Part shown: positions 9,602 through 19,576 of the stretch, piece after piece
How the letters are laid out: each line of letters begins with the position of its first letter
How positions within the stretch are numbered: position 1 is the first letter of the stretch
NCBI RefSeq assembly: GCF_946902905.1
Contig: NZ_OX336385.1
Location: forward strand, 930,001 to 994,000
From: Streptococcus sp. Marseille-Q6470
Lineage (GTDB): Bacteria; Bacillota; Bacilli; Lactobacillales; Streptococcaceae
Reading direction: 5' to 3'
Length of the DNA stretch: 64,000 nucleotides
The notes under the pieces: model-generated
Databases searched by the model: none
What the model saw: only the letters and a program-made list of their open reading frames with translations
Told to the model about the DNA's origin: nothing
Made by a program: the position numbers and the translations under genes

Positions 9602-11857
9602 CTAATCTCCTAATGTTATTTTTATTTTCTGTAAATCTTTTAAAGCTGTATTAGAACGAACACTTTGTTTTTTAACAATTTCTCCTGTACCTTCAAATTC
9701 AACTTCAAGATTCAGCCATTTGGCAAAGGTTTCAACATTTTTCTTAGACCATCCATATAAGTCAGGCATCTCTTCTACCTTATCTGAAAGGAGTAAGATT
9801 TGCTCATTAGCGTCTAGATTTGTTCCTTCTGCCACTGAACTGTCCTTGATTTTTGTTCCTGAACCGATAACAATTGGTTGTACAAGGTTACGACGGAGTT
9901 CTTCAGCTAAATCTCCTGGGCTAGAGTCCTTAATGCTAGGCATGGCATAACTAGTTGTAGTAGTTATTTGGTCTAAATTCTTAGCAGTTGATTGGAGATT
10001 TAATATATCTTTCATGGCAGAAGCTCGTTCAAGAATAGGATTAGCAAATTCTCCAAACCAAGGGTTAGAAAAGTGTTCTGGCTGTTGAACTGTCACGTAA
10101 AGAATAAAGTCTGGATTTTCAGAAGGATGCATGGTTACTACAGAAAAGATATAATTGGTTTTCCCAACTAAATATCCTCCGTTTTGCTCATCGGCAATTT
10201 GAGCTGTTCCAGATTTGACAGAAACATTCTGACCAGGAACAGTAATTACTGGCTTATGATCATTACGATTATACATGGTCCCATAAATAGGGTCTGTACC
10301 AACCAAAATCATGTTTTCCCTAGTCAAACTAGCCGTTTCTTTAGAAACAGGATTCCCTACAACCTCTCTTTGTGATTTACGAACAGTCTGATCATTTGGA
10401 TCATAGAGGGCACTAATAAACTTCGGTTCTAGCATAACCCCATCATTAGCAATGGCAGTAAAAGCGCGGAGCATTTGGGTTTGGGTAACAGAGATACCTT
10501 GACCAAAAGCACTCATGGCAATATCAACAACGTTATCTGCAGGTAGTTGTCCAGCATACTCATCAGGCATACCAAAACGGGTTGGAACTCCAAACTTAAA
10601 TCGATTGAGGTATTCTAACCAAGTAGCATCCCCCATCTTTTGTTGGAGCAAAGTCATACCCACATTACTTGAGTGAGCAAAACCTTGCAAGTAAGTCATT
10701 ATACTCCCTGCTGATAAGCCATCATTAACATCCCAGTCCCTGATAGTCGCATCTGCTATTTTTAATTCGCTACTATTAAAGTATTCTCCACCAGGGAAGG
10801 TGTTGTTATCTATAGCTGCTGCTAAGGTCATGACCTTCATGGTTGAACCTGGTTCATAGTTACTTTGGTAAAGGATATCACGCCAGACAAAGTCATCCGT
10901 TAAGCCTTCTTTTGTATTCGCATCAAAAGTCGGTCTTTGAGTTGTGGCAAGAATTTCTCCGGTTTTGGCACTAACCAAGGTCGCATTCATATACTTGCCT
11001 TTTAGTTTTTCTTGGAAGGCATCCATTTGACTTTCCATAAAGGACTGCAAAGGACTAGATAGGGTCGTATAGACGTCTTTCCCGTTTACGGTCTGTTGGG
11101 TGACTTGTTCTGTACCAGGAACAATATTACCTAGACGGTCTTTTTCATAAGTAATAATACCATCTGTCCCTGCCAATAAACTATTTAAGGAACTCTCGAT
11201 ACCCGATGTCCCAATTAGACTTTTCGTGCCATCTTCATTTTCATGTAACTGTGCTAAACCAATAAAGGATGAGGCAAATTTCCCATTTGGATAACTTCGA
11301 TTTGGACTAGTCGTAAAATTAATACCCTCAACCTTAGCAGATTCTAAGTCCTGTTTAATGGACATCATATTAGCATAGGTAATCCCATTCCCTTTAGCAC
11401 CAAAAGAAACCTGTTTGAGATTTGGTTGAGAGAGTTGATTTTTGACGTAAGTCTCCTCCATATCTAAGTATTTATGAAAAATTTCTGCCACTTTATTGTA
11501 CTGAGATTCTTCTACATAAAGAACATCACCATTAGCGGACTTATATTCTTTATCTATTACAGCATAAACATTATAAGAGGTCGCATCTTCTGCTATGGGA
11601 GTTCCATTACGATCATAAATGGTTCCTCTTTTAGCAGGAACAGTCAGAGTCGTTTGATGAACTTTATTTGCTTCTTTAACCAGATTGACCCCAAATTTTG
11701 TGCCTGTACCAATAATCACCGCAAAATTAACCAAAAAAACAGCAAATAGAAAGACAGCAAATAAGCTCAAATTCTTTCCTACTAATCTGCGGTTTTCCAT
11801 TGGAGATTTACGATTCTTAATGGCAAAGCGTATGATTCTTTCTTTCCAGGATTTCAT
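9602..11857 (-). CDS. pbpX: Penicillin-binding protein 2X (class B PBP)
   Basis: A 751-residue septal transpeptidase. A cytoplasmic N-terminus and one membrane helix (about 30-52) precede the dimerization domain. The transpeptidase domain carries S-T-M-K at 338-341 (Ser338 nucleophile), S-S-N at 396-398 and K-S-G near 548. Two PASTA domains make up the C-terminus from about 635. The residue before K-S-G is Val, and the active-site Thr after Ser338 is retained. It works with FtsW in septal peptidoglycan synthesis and is a main beta-lactam target in streptococci. It lies four bases after ftsL. Many positions differ from the pneumococcal R6 protein as I recall it, so this is a related species or a mosaic allele. 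Confidence 0.97.
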   Translation of the reverse strand: MKSWKERIIRFAIKNRKSPMENRRLVGKNLSLFAVFLFAVFLVNFAVIIGTGTKFGVNLVKEANKVHQTTLTVPAKRGTIYDRNGTPIAEDATSYNVYAVIDKEYKSANGDVLYVEESQYNKVAEIFHKYLDMEETYVKNQLSQPNLKQVSFGAKGNGITYANMMSIKQDLESAKVEGINFTTSPNRSYPNGKFASSFIGLAQLHENEDGTKSLIGTSGIESSLNSLLAGTDGIITYEKDRLGNIVPGTEQVTQQTVNGKDVYTTLSSPLQSFMESQMDAFQEKLKGKYMNATLVSAKTGEILATTQRPTFDANTKEGLTDDFVWRDILYQSNYEPGSTMKVMTLAAAIDNNTFPGGEYFNSSELKIADATIRDWDVNDGLSAGSIMTYLQGFAHSSNVGMTLLQQKMGDATWLEYLNRFKFGVPTRFGMPDEYAGQLPADNVVDIAMSAFGQGISVTQTQMLRAFTAIANDGVMLEPKFISALYDPNDQTVRKSQREVVGNPVSKETASLTRENMILVGTDPIYGTMYNRNDHKPVITVPGQNVSVKSGTAQIADEQNGGYLVGKTNYIFSVVTMHPSENPDFILYVTVQQPEHFSNPWFGEFANPILERASAMKDILNLQSTAKNLDQITTTTSYAMPSIKDSSPGDLAEELRRNLVQPIVIGSGTKIKDSSVAEGTNLDANEQILLLSDKVEEMPDLYGWSKKNVETFAKWLNLEVEFEGTGEIVKKQSVRSNTALKDLQKIKITLGD

Positions 11858-11860
11858 ATA

Positions 11861-12178
11861 CTACTCCGCCGATCGAATATTTTCATTATTCAATTGCAAG
11901 TCTTGTGAATTTGCAATTCCGGTCAAACGTTCTGATCGGATTAATTCGTTAACTTCTTGTTTGGCATCATCTAGCTCTGTCTTTTTTTCTTCAATTTGTG
12001 CATTGACTCTTGTCAAATCACTCTGGACCTGAAAAAGTTTTGTCTGCATATAGACTACACTAATTGCTAAGACAAGAGCTGTGATGGCAATTGAAAGGTA
12101 AAAGGCCTTTTCAACACGTGAAAATTGTTTAATACGAGCTTGTAGCAATTGGCTCGTTGTTCCTCTTGTTTCTGCCAT
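11861..12178 (-). CDS. ftsL: Cell division protein FtsL
   Basis: A 105-residue bitopic protein with a short cytoplasmic N-terminus, one transmembrane helix (about 28-48, A-F-Y-L-S-I-A-I-T-A-L-V-L-A-I) and an extracellular coiled coil with heptads (about 52-90). It forms a complex with DivIB and DivIC that recruits the septal synthase. Position between rsmH and pbp2x supports the assignment, since the sequence itself is poorly conserved in this family. It is nine bases after rsmH. Confidence 0.93.
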   Translation of the reverse strand: MAETRGTTSQLLQARIKQFSRVEKAFYLSIAITALVLAISVVYMQTKLFQVQSDLTRVNAQIEEKKTELDDAKQEVNELIRSERLTGIANSQDLQLNNENIRSAE

Positions 12179-12187
12179 TGTTTCCTC

Positions 12188-13138
12188 TTACTTGTGAATT
12201 TTTCTTGCCACTCGAAGCTTGGCTGAGTGGGAACGATTATTGGCTTCCAACTCTTCCTTGCTTGGCAAGATTGGTTTACGAGATACTAATTTCATCTTTG
12301 GCTTGAGATCGTCTGGAATAAAAGGCAAACCTTTAGGCACTTCAACTGTGGAAGCTTCCTTAAATAACTGTTTAGTCAAACGGTCTTCAAGCGAATGGAA
12401 GGTGATGACTGAAATTCTTCCGTCTAGAGCTAGAAGTTCAATCGCCTGCTGGATTGATTCATCTGCAGCACCCAACTCATCATTGACTTCGATACGGATA
12501 GCTTGGAAAATTTGTTTGGCTGGGTGACCTTTTTTCTTGAGCTCCTTAGCCGGTTTGGCAGATTTGATAATCTCTGCCAACTCAGTCGTTGTCTCGATCG
12601 GTTTAAGCTCACGCGCCTGTTCAATTTTTCGAGCAATCTGTTTGGAAAACTTATCTTCTCCATATTTGAAAAAGATTCGTACCAAATCATGGTAGTCATA
12701 TTGATTGACCACCTCATAAGCAGTCAAGCTAGCTTCTTGATTCATTCGCATATCAAGCGGGGCATCTTTTTTATAAGAAAAACCACGTTCACGTTGATCT
12801 AACTGCGGGCTTGACACACCTAAGTCATAACAAATTCCATCAATTTCAGTCACACCTAAGTCATGTAAGCGGTCCTTCAAATGACGGAAATTATCCTTGA
12901 TGAAGGTGACCATGCCCTTTTCGATATAGGGAGCCAGACGTTTTTGCGCATTATCAATGGCATTCTGGTCCTGGTCAAAGGCATAAAGATGCCCTTTCTC
13001 GCTTAACTTACTTAATAAATACTCGCTGTGTCCTGCTCCTCCCAAGGTCGCATCAACGTAAATACCATCAGGTTTCACATCTAGCATATCAATGGTCTCA
13101 TGGAGCATGACCGTTACATGATGAAATTCTTTTGTCAT
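12188..13138 (-). CDS. rsmH: 16S rRNA (cytosine1402-N4)-methyltransferase RsmH
   Basis: A 316-residue methyltransferase acting at C1402 in the decoding centre of 16S rRNA. The SAM motif is [11 protein letters not shown] near residue 27. F-D-Q-D-Q-N-A follows near 54, and [11 protein letters not shown] near 105. The C-terminus has the usual [10 protein letters not shown] motif. First gene of rsmH-ftsL-pbp2x-mraY. An extended -10 element (TGGTAAAAT on the minus strand, 13148-13156) lies only about ten bases upstream of the ATG, so the mRNA leader would be very short. Confidence 0.97.
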   Translation of the reverse strand: MTKEFHHVTVMLHETIDMLDVKPDGIYVDATLGGAGHSEYLLSKLSEKGHLYAFDQDQNAIDNAQKRLAPYIEKGMVTFIKDNFRHLKDRLHDLGVTEIDGICYDLGVSSPQLDQRERGFSYKKDAPLDMRMNQEASLTAYEVVNQYDYHDLVRIFFKYGEDKFSKQIARKIEQARELKPIETTTELAEIIKSAKPAKELKKKGHPAKQIFQAIRIEVNDELGAADESIQQAIELLALDGRISVITFHSLEDRLTKQLFKEASTVEVPKGLPFIPDDLKPKMKLVSRKPILPSKEELEANNRSHSAKLRVARKIHK

Positions 13139-13206
13139 ATCTTATCTATTTTACCACAAATCCGACTAGCTTGCATCCACTAAAGCTAAAACATTCCTCT
13201 GCTAGT

Positions 13207-15033
13207 TTATTCCTTATATTCAACTGGCTTCTCAGCTACTTGAGTTAACGCGGAGTCTACTTCTGGATTCAGGTGATGATGAACTGCTTCTGCCACAGCT
13301 CTTGGTATACCAACGGCGACAATCTCATCCACGCTGGCTTCCTTGATTTTTGTCAGAGATTTAAAATATTTCATTAAATTCTGCTTGCGTTTTGGACCCA
13401 AACCTTCAATTCCATCTAATTGAGAAGAGAAGGAATTTTTAGAACGTAGTTGTCGGTGGAAGGTAATGGCAAAACGGTGAACTTCATCCTGAATGCGTTG
13501 CAGGAGGAAAAATTCTTGAGAATTGCGGGACAACTCTACCACCTCAAGTGGGTCTCCAAAGAGCAATTCATGGGTTTGGTGCTTGTCATTCTTTTGCAGG
13601 CCTGCGATCGGAATATCTAACCCCAACTCTTCTTGAATGACCTGTTTAGCGATATTGACCTGACCTTGTCCCCCATCAATGACAATCAAATCTGGCGGTG
13701 TCAAACCGTCACGTTGGACGCGTCCATAGCGTCTGCGAATAACCTCTCGCATACTTGCATAGTCATCTGGTCCGACCACAGTCTTGATTTTATACTTACG
13801 GTAATCCTTCTTGCTCGGTTTTCCGTTGACAAAAACAACCATAGCAGAGACAGGACTAGTCCCCATAATATTAGAGTTATCAAAAGACTCGATACGGACT
13901 GGGGTTGGAATTTGTAAGAGTCGTCCCAAGTTTTCAATGGCTCCTTGAGTCTTCTCAACTGATTTTTCTAGCAGGTTAAATTTCTGCTCTAAACTAACAC
14001 GCGCATTTTTAATGGCTAGATTAACAAGCTGCTTCTTCTCCCCACGTTGAGGCTTGAGAACCTTGGTATCCACCAAAGCCTTGATAGCTTCTTCGTCAAT
14101 ATCTTGAGGAATCAAAATTTCATTGGGAACCAGGTGAGATTTTTCTTGATAAAACTGTCCCACATAGGTCAAAAAATCCTCATCTGGATCATTGTAGTAA
14201 GGAAAGAGATTGACATCGCGTTCAATCAGCTTACCCTGACGGACAAAGAAAACCTGTACACACATCCAGCCCTTATCCACATAATAACCAAAGACATCAC
14301 GGTTTTGGAGATCCTTAGCCATGACTCTTTGTTTGGTGCGAAGAGTCCCAATAGCCTGGATAAGATCACGGTATTCCGCGGCACGTTCAAACTCCATACT
14401 TTGGGCTGCCACAGCCATCTTCTCCTTGAGGTCATCAATGATTTTATCGTCTTGTCCCTTGAGAAAATCAGAGACTTCTTGGGACTTAGCTTTAAAATAA
14501 GCTTCATCCTTGCGACAAACCGTATGAGCCATACACTGGCCGATATGGTAATAAAAACAAACCTTTGATGGTGGATTGGTACACTTGCGAAAAGGGAAAA
14601 TCCGGTCTAAAAGTCGCTTGATTTCATTGGCCGCGCCCACATCCGGATAGGGACCAAAGTAGAGTCCTCCGTCCTTCTTGACCTGACGGGTGATAATCAA
14701 GCGAGGATAGCGCTCATTTGTGATTTTGATAAAAGGATAGGACTTATCATCCTTGAGCATAATATTGTACTTAGGCTTGTTTTCCTTGATTAGGTTGATC
14801 TCAAGAAGCAAGGCCTCAATATTGGACTCGGTGACGATAAACTCAAAATCCACAATCTCAGATACCAGGGCTTCCGTCTTGGTATCGTGACTCCCTCTGA
14901 AGTACGACCGCACCCGATTGCGAAGATTCTTGGCCTTCCCCACATAGATGATGGTACCGTTCTTATCTTTGTGAATGTAACAGCCCGGACTCGTCGGCAA
15001 GAGCTCGAGCTTGGATTTAATCAAGTTATTCAT
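13207..15033 (-). CDS. uvrC: Excinuclease ABC subunit C
   Basis: About 608 residues. The GIY-YIG nuclease (about 10-90) shows G-C-Y-I and [11 protein letters not shown]. The UvrB-binding UVR motif is near 200-235 ([11 protein letters not shown]). The RNase H-like 5' nuclease domain begins near residue 375 ([11 protein letters not shown]), and helix-hairpin-helix motifs lie near 555-600 (I-E-G-L-G-P-K-R). UvrC cuts both sides of UvrB-marked lesions. The start [13 protein letters not shown] at 15033 is chosen because an extended -10 element lies just upstream. The in-frame codon ten residues earlier would fall upstream of that promoter. Confidence 0.96.
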   Translation of the reverse strand: MNNLIKSKLELLPTSPGCYIHKDKNGTIIYVGKAKNLRNRVRSYFRGSHDTKTEALVSEIVDFEFIVTESNIEALLLEINLIKENKPKYNIMLKDDKSYPFIKITNERYPRLIITRQVKKDGGLYFGPYPDVGAANEIKRLLDRIFPFRKCTNPPSKVCFYYHIGQCMAHTVCRKDEAYFKAKSQEVSDFLKGQDDKIIDDLKEKMAVAAQSMEFERAAEYRDLIQAIGTLRTKQRVMAKDLQNRDVFGYYVDKGWMCVQVFFVRQGKLIERDVNLFPYYNDPDEDFLTYVGQFYQEKSHLVPNEILIPQDIDEEAIKALVDTKVLKPQRGEKKQLVNLAIKNARVSLEQKFNLLEKSVEKTQGAIENLGRLLQIPTPVRIESFDNSNIMGTSPVSAMVVFVNGKPSKKDYRKYKIKTVVGPDDYASMREVIRRRYGRVQRDGLTPPDLIVIDGGQGQVNIAKQVIQEELGLDIPIAGLQKNDKHQTHELLFGDPLEVVELSRNSQEFFLLQRIQDEVHRFAITFHRQLRSKNSFSSQLDGIEGLGPKRKQNLMKYFKSLTKIKEASVDEIVAVGIPRAVAEAVHHHLNPEVDSALTQVAEKPVEYKE

Positions 15034-15039
15034 AGTTCC

Positions 15040-15048
15040 ATTATAGCA
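15040..15048 (-). promoter_or_regulatory. Extended -10 promoter of uvrC with very short leader
   Basis: The minus strand reads TGCTATAAT ending six bases before the uvrC ATG, so the transcript would start close to or at the start codon. Only a weak GGAAC ribosome site overlaps this stretch. Confidence 0.5.
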
Positions 15049-15089
15049 AAAAGCACCTCTCATTGCTCATATCAAGAAGCTCTGTTTTC

Positions 15090-15791
15090 CTAATCTCCTG
15101 ACTCATAGAGTTCTTGGACTTCTTTTACATCTTGAGCTTGGATACCATAATAAGACCCTGCTGGTTGCATGACTGAAACCTCATTGGTATGCTGCAAGCC
15201 AATAGCATGTCCTAACTCATGTTCTGCCGTATGCAAGATGCGTTCATAGGTATAGCCATAGTTTAGATTGGATAGATAATAATGATTTAAGCGAACAGTC
15301 ACAGAAGTGAATTGTTTGGTTAGGAGATTGGTTTGACTCTCCGCCTCACCTGCTACAGCTGTCGAACCATCATTCATTTCAGTAGCGAAAATATTGGCCT
15401 GGTCAGGATCTGTTACAAGTACAAATTTAAAAGCACCAGTCTGATTCCAGTTAGTAATAGCTTCTGCGTAGGCCTTTTGAAAGGTTGCATCCATTTGAGG
15501 ATCAATATAGATCCTTGCTTGCGCTTTTGCCCATTTTGCGCCTGAATCTTGATGATGATCTGTCTGAGACAAGCCTTGCAATTTACCAGTTTCTTGCCAT
15601 TGATCCCAGCCTGCTTGGCCGACTTGAGCCATTTTACTGATTTGATTGAAGGCCCCAGGTAAATCACCTGTCACATACCAGAGAATCCCAAAAGTGATGA
15701 GAATGAAGAAGATAAGCGTCCATACAAGGCGCCAAAACATCCGCAAAATTCCTAGTAACAATCGATATAAAACACGAATAATCCAGCCCAT
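15090..15791 (-). CDS. Membrane-anchored matrixin-type zinc protease
   Basis: About 233 residues from M-G-W-I-I-R-V-L. One N-terminal transmembrane helix (about 15-45) anchors the protein with the C-terminus outside. The metzincin zinc site H-E-L-G-H-A-I-G-L-Q-H (three His ligands and the catalytic Glu) lies near residue 190, followed by the Met-turn S-V-M-Q-P. The start at 15791 is chosen because GAAAGGTGGGC precedes it. A longer frame begins inside the terminator of the upstream gene. Substrates are unknown; the family (peptidase M10A) includes secreted proteases. It is co-directional with uvrC, 57 bases away. Confidence 0.85.
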   Translation of the reverse strand: MGWIIRVLYRLLLGILRMFWRLVWTLIFFILITFGILWYVTGDLPGAFNQISKMAQVGQAGWDQWQETGKLQGLSQTDHHQDSGAKWAKAQARIYIDPQMDATFQKAYAEAITNWNQTGAFKFVLVTDPDQANIFATEMNDGSTAVAGEAESQTNLLTKQFTSVTVRLNHYYLSNLNYGYTYERILHTAEHELGHAIGLQHTNEVSVMQPAGSYYGIQAQDVKEVQELYESGD

Positions 15792-15820
15792 AATTTGCCC
15801 ACCTTTCTCAAAAAAATAAG

Positions 15821-15862
15821 AACCCATCTTTAAGTCATGGATTTCCATTCTAAAGATAGGTT
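15821..15862 (-). terminator. Terminator between the esterase and matrixin genes
   Basis: On the minus strand AACCTATCTTTA and TAAAGATGGGTT form a 12-bp stem with an 18-base loop, followed by CTTATTTTTTT. It ends the EstA-type transcript and lies just upstream of the matrixin start. Confidence 0.8.
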
Positions 15863-15899
15863 TATTATTCTACTAAAACAAACTGAAAGAAAGCTAAAA

Positions 15900-16679
15900 T
15901 TAAGACAAGCGTTCTTCCAAAACAAAATCAATCGGCAGTGTAGCCAAAAACCGTTCCAATTGTTTTTCCCAATAATACCACTCGTGGGTTCCTGCACTAT
16001 GGGTGTAGGTTACATCAAAACCTAATTTCTTGAGGTTCTTCACTGCTAGATTATTGGCAGCATAGAGATAATCTTGCTCGCCACACCATACCCATAGTTT
16101 GGTTTTCTTATCAGATTTTTTAGCGAGTGTTTCAAGTGAGTAAGGGCTATTCACCCAATCATTAACTTTGCCAAACACACCTCTCCAGTAGGCATGCGTT
16201 CCTAAATCTTGACTCTCAGGAGAAAACTCCTCAAAGCTAAGTGCTCCAGAAAAACTAGCTGCATGTGAGAAACGGTCAGTTGACAGTGCTAACTTAAAGG
16301 AACCGTAGCCTCCCATTGATAAACCAGCGATAAAGGTCTTTTCTCGTTTGTTGGTCATATTGGGAAAGAAGCGTTTGAGCACCTGAGGTAATTCTTCTGC
16401 TAGAGCTGTGTAGTAGTTATAGCCATACTGAGTATCTGTATACCAGCCGTTACTTGTATTAGGCATGACAACAATCAGATTAGTCCCTCGCAACAAGCGC
16501 TCTACATTGGTTCGTTTGAGCCAACTGTTGTGGTTCCCTGACATCCCATGAAGGAGATAGAGGACTGGAATATCTGTACTGTTTGGCTCTGTCACCCGAG
16601 ATGCATCAGGGTAGAGAACATTTACTCCCCACTCCATATCTAAAACTTCTGAGTAATACTCAATCTTCATTACTGCCAT
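15900..16679 (-). CDS. estA: Alpha/beta-hydrolase esterase, EstA type
   Basis: A 259-residue esterase of the esterase D/tributyrin esterase family. The oxyanion segment [11 protein letters not shown] lies near residue 40, and the nucleophile elbow G-L-S-M-G-G near 122 (Ser). Asp in the W-C-G-E-Q-D-Y segment and His in the S-A-G-T-H-E-W segment complete the likely triad. No signal peptide is seen, so it is cytoplasmic. Streptococcal EstA proteins cleave short acyl esters and acetylated sugars. It is located directly downstream of the RNase J gene, from which a terminator separates it. Confidence 0.87.
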   Translation of the reverse strand: MAVMKIEYYSEVLDMEWGVNVLYPDASRVTEPNSTDIPVLYLLHGMSGNHNSWLKRTNVERLLRGTNLIVVMPNTSNGWYTDTQYGYNYYTALAEELPQVLKRFFPNMTNKREKTFIAGLSMGGYGSFKLALSTDRFSHAASFSGALSFEEFSPESQDLGTHAYWRGVFGKVNDWVNSPYSLETLAKKSDKKTKLWVWCGEQDYLYAANNLAVKNLKKLGFDVTYTHSAGTHEWYYWEKQLERFLATLPIDFVLEERLS

Positions 16680-16709
16680 AACTTGCTCCTTATTCGTTTG
16701 AGATAAGAA

Positions 16710-16728
16710 AAAGCCGAAACTCGACTTT
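16710..16728 (-). terminator. Terminator after the RNase J2 gene
   Basis: On the minus strand AAAGTCGA, loop GTT and TCGGCTTT (one G-U pair) are followed by TTTC. It is short but well placed, 20 bases after the stop codon. Confidence 0.7.
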
Positions 16729-16747
16729 CTCTCTTGCTATTGAATCC

Positions 16748-18409
16748 TTATTTTGCTTCCATGACTACTGGTAAAATGGCTGGACGACGTTTGGTTTGAT
16801 CAAAGAGGAACTTGGCCAAATGATCACGTACCTTACCTTTAAGGTCAGCCCAGTCAAAGTCCTCACCTTGGAGATAGTCCTCAACTGTTTGGTTCACCAA
16901 TTCTGTACTTTCGCGCAGAATATCTCGACTCTTCTTGAGGTAGACAAATCCACGTGTATGCACTCGAGCCTTGGCAATGATTTTCTTCTCGCGACGGTTA
17001 ACAGTGATAGCCACAATGAAAATACCATCTTCTGACAAGACCTTACGGTCACGAAGAACGACATTACCAACATCCCCAATGGCATTTCCGTCAATCAAGA
17101 CATCTCCTGCAGTAACTGCACCAGATGGAACGAAATCCCCATGCTCATAAGACATGGTTGTTCCTTTTTTCGGGATAAAAATACGTTCTGGCAACATACC
17201 AACAGCCATAGCGGCCTTGGCATGAGCATCCAATTCACGGTATTCCCCTTGGATTGGGAAAAGATACTTAGGTTGCAAGAGGTTGATCATCAATTGCAAA
17301 TCACGCGCATTTCCATGTCCTGATACACGCAAGCTTTGAGTAATCGGTTTTACGATACCACCCGCTTGGTAGACCATGTTTTCTACCCGTGCCATGACAG
17401 CTTCTTTAGCGATTGATGGTGTTGTAACGATATAAACCAAGTCCCCATCTTTGATTTCAACATAGCGGTGACGACCGATTGACATTTTACGGAGTCCATT
17501 AATCGGTTCACCCATACGACCAGTTTCAAGGATGATTAACTCGTGGTCTTCAAAACGAGACATATCTTTAGGTTTAATCAAGAGACTTTCGTTAGCCAAT
17601 GACAATTTTTTCAAGCGAATAGCTGTACGAACGATATTTTCAATATCAAATCCCGTCAAAACAACGCGACGACCTGTATCTGCAGCAGCGTCAAAGACCT
17701 GCTGAATACGAGAAAGGTTACTTGCAACGGCAGCTACGATGATACGTCCATCCCAATCAGAAATGGTTTGCGTAATTTCATCGCCAACTTCACTTTCGCT
17801 GGCTACTTGAATATTACTGTCTGCGTTTGCTGAGTCGCTTAGAAGAGCTAAAACTCCTTCGCGACCAATTTCTGCTAAACGACCAAAGTCAGTTGCATAT
17901 GATTCGCTAGCCGTTTGGTCAAATTTGAAATCTCCAGTATAGACGATGCTTCCCTTAGATGTTTTTAAAACGACACCCAGACTTTCTGGGATGGAGTGGG
18001 TTGTGCGGAAGAAGGAAACTTCCGTACCTCCAAAGTCGATTTCTGTATTTTCATCGATCACATGGAAATCATCAAATTTCTTGACGCTATCATTTCCCTT
18101 TACAAAAAGCTTGGCAAGTTCGATGGTCAACTCTGAACCAAAGACAGGGACCTTAGCTTCTGATAGGAGATAAGGAAGAGCTCCAATCGCATCCGCATGC
18201 CCGTGCGTTAAAAAGACACCCGCAATACGGTCACTATTTTCAAACAGATATTCCATATTTGGAATAACGACATCGACACCCAACTGTTCATTTTCAGGAT
18301 ATTTCAAACCTGCATCTAAAACGAAGATAGAGTCGTTAATTTCTGCAATGTACATGTTTTTCCCGTTTTCTCGAACACCGCCCAAAGTTGTTAATTTAAT
18401 ATTGGTCAT
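16748..18409 (-). CDS. rnjB: Ribonuclease J2
   Basis: A 553-residue protein with metallo-beta-lactamase, beta-CASP and C-terminal RNase J domains. The metal motif reads T-H-G-H-A-D-A-I-G near residue 75, where active RNase J1 has HGHxDH. The last His is Ala here, the pattern of the less active J2 partner. T-G-D-F-K-F-D (near 160) and S-G-H-G-N-A-R-D (near 365) are present. RNase J2 pairs with J1 in 5' exonuclease and endonuclease mRNA decay. It is next to estA. Confidence 0.92.
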   Translation of the reverse strand: MTNIKLTTLGGVRENGKNMYIAEINDSIFVLDAGLKYPENEQLGVDVVIPNMEYLFENSDRIAGVFLTHGHADAIGALPYLLSEAKVPVFGSELTIELAKLFVKGNDSVKKFDDFHVIDENTEIDFGGTEVSFFRTTHSIPESLGVVLKTSKGSIVYTGDFKFDQTASESYATDFGRLAEIGREGVLALLSDSANADSNIQVASESEVGDEITQTISDWDGRIIVAAVASNLSRIQQVFDAAADTGRRVVLTGFDIENIVRTAIRLKKLSLANESLLIKPKDMSRFEDHELIILETGRMGEPINGLRKMSIGRHRYVEIKDGDLVYIVTTPSIAKEAVMARVENMVYQAGGIVKPITQSLRVSGHGNARDLQLMINLLQPKYLFPIQGEYRELDAHAKAAMAVGMLPERIFIPKKGTTMSYEHGDFVPSGAVTAGDVLIDGNAIGDVGNVVLRDRKVLSEDGIFIVAITVNRREKKIIAKARVHTRGFVYLKKSRDILRESTELVNQTVEDYLQGEDFDWADLKGKVRDHLAKFLFDQTKRRPAILPVVMEAK

Positions 18410-18505
18410 TTTCCCTCCGAAGTTTTACTATAACGTGTTTGTAGAGCCTTCATAACTCTCTTTTTTTAAAAGTCCAATATACTTTTATCCGAATCTTTTC
18501 CTCTC

Positions 18506-18534
18506 ATTATACCATTTTTTTACTAATTTTCAAA
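18506..18534 (-). promoter_or_regulatory. Likely promoter of the RNase J2 gene
   Basis: On the minus strand: TTTGAA (18529-18534), 17 bases, TATAAT (18506-18511). The leader before the ATG is about 90 bases. Confidence 0.65.
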
Positions 18535-18685
18535 ATGAAGATAGGATTTCAACTAGAGATCATTCACTACTCATCATCAAATAGGTTTTTTGAGATTTCG
18601 TCTAAAATCATTAAACGATTAAATCGAATGAAGCTCCGAAATTTCTAGCTGACCAAAATCCTAAAAACTAGGCCGGAGTACATAA
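18535..18685. other. AT-rich spacer, no gene seen
   Basis: This is the rest of the 313-base gap between the RNase J2 promoter and the terminator of the LysM-CHAP gene. It has no open frame of useful length, no clear dyad and no match to a repeat that I recognise. Confidence 0.5.
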
Positions 18686-18714
18686 AAAAAGATTTAGAAA
18701 TTCTAAATCTTTTT
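18686..18714 (-). terminator. Terminator after the LysM-CHAP gene
   Basis: AAAAAGATTTAGA, loop AAT and TCTAAATCTTTTT form a perfect 13-bp stem with flanking A and T runs. Confidence 0.88.
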
Positions 18715-18722
18715 AAGTATTG

Positions 18723-19385
18723 TTAGTTTGGATAAATGTAAGTAACTTTACCTAATGATCTATGAGGATTAAAGAAGCCACGATAGTTTCCAATTGGTTG
18801 AGTTCCACTACCATCATAGTTACATTCAAGCACTTGAATAGAATTCTCACTTTGAACATCTGTCACATAAGCAACGTGGCCATATTCACCGCCATCCCAA
18901 ACAGCGATTGCTCCTACTACAGGAACATTTCCTATCTTAAAGCCTTGTGCACTAGCATAGATTGCCCAAGTGTTAGCATTTCCCCACCAGTTGCTAGCCC
19001 ATGGAGCCAATTCTTTCACGCCCCATGTACACTGACCAACAGGATAAGAATTTCCATAGTTTGTAGGAGTATTTACAACAACATCCTCACCTGCCACTGC
19101 ATTAACAGTGCTAGTTACTTCATAAGCAGGAGCTTGGTATGAATAGCTAAGTTGAGCTGGACCGCTAACTTCTAGCACATCACCTGGGTGGATAGTATCA
19201 AAAATGGTTTTCCCATTATTAGCTGCCAACTCATAAGGATCCATACCACTTGCAGCAGCAATACCAAAAAATGAATCACCGTCTTGAACAACGTAAGAGT
19301 CTGCGCTAACAGTTTGAGCACCAACTGTAGCCAAAATAGCTGTAGATGTTAAACCAAGAGTCAGTTTAGCAACTGTTTTTTTCAT
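18723..19385 (-). CDS. Secreted LysM-CHAP peptidoglycan hydrolase
   Basis: A 220-residue protein with a signal peptide (basic K-K-T-V-A-K, hydrophobic core, cleavage after V-S-A near residue 28). One LysM domain follows (about 30-75: Y-V-V-Q-D-G-D-S-F-F-G-I-A), then a linker and a C-terminal CHAP domain (about 110-220). The CHAP domain has catalytic Cys in V-G-Q-C-T-W-G and His in Y-G-H-V-A-Y-V. CHAP enzymes cut peptide bonds in peptidoglycan, so a role in cell separation or wall turnover is likely. It is monocistronic between terminators. A weak WalR-like site lies upstream. Confidence 0.9.
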   Translation of the reverse strand: MKKTVAKLTLGLTSTAILATVGAQTVSADSYVVQDGDSFFGIAAASGMDPYELAANNGKTIFDTIHPGDVLEVSGPAQLSYSYQAPAYEVTSTVNAVAGEDVVVNTPTNYGNSYPVGQCTWGVKELAPWASNWWGNANTWAIYASAQGFKIGNVPVVGAIAVWDGGEYGHVAYVTDVQSENSIQVLECNYDGSGTQPIGNYRGFFNPHRSLGKVTYIYPN

Positions 19386-19479
19386 AACAATTTTCTCCTA
19401 AAATTTTATTGATAATTTTTAGTTTTTATGTTGATAAGAGAATCATACCTGATTTACATGTCAGTTGTTTTAGATTTAT

Positions 19480-19496
19480 GTTGTAGTCATGTTACA
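19480..19496 (-). promoter_or_regulatory. Possible WalR (VicR)-like site upstream of the LysM-CHAP gene
   Basis: The minus strand reads TGTAAC, five bases, TACAAC, close to the WalR pattern TGTWAH-N5-TGTWAH. The second half-site is imperfect. WalRK controls wall hydrolases in streptococci, which makes the context suitable. Confidence 0.35.
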
Positions 19497-19539
19497 AATC
19501 TGTATACTTTTACTACATAAAGTTAAAAATCACTTACAA

Positions 19540-19572
19540 AAAGAGACTGAAATAGGTTACTTCAGCCTCTTT
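19540..19572 (-). terminator. Terminator after recJ
   Basis: On the minus strand AAAGAGGCTGAA and TTCAGTCTCTTT form a 12-bp stem (one G-T pair), followed by TT. It lies just after the recJ stop. Confidence 0.85.
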
Positions 19573-19576
19573 GTAT

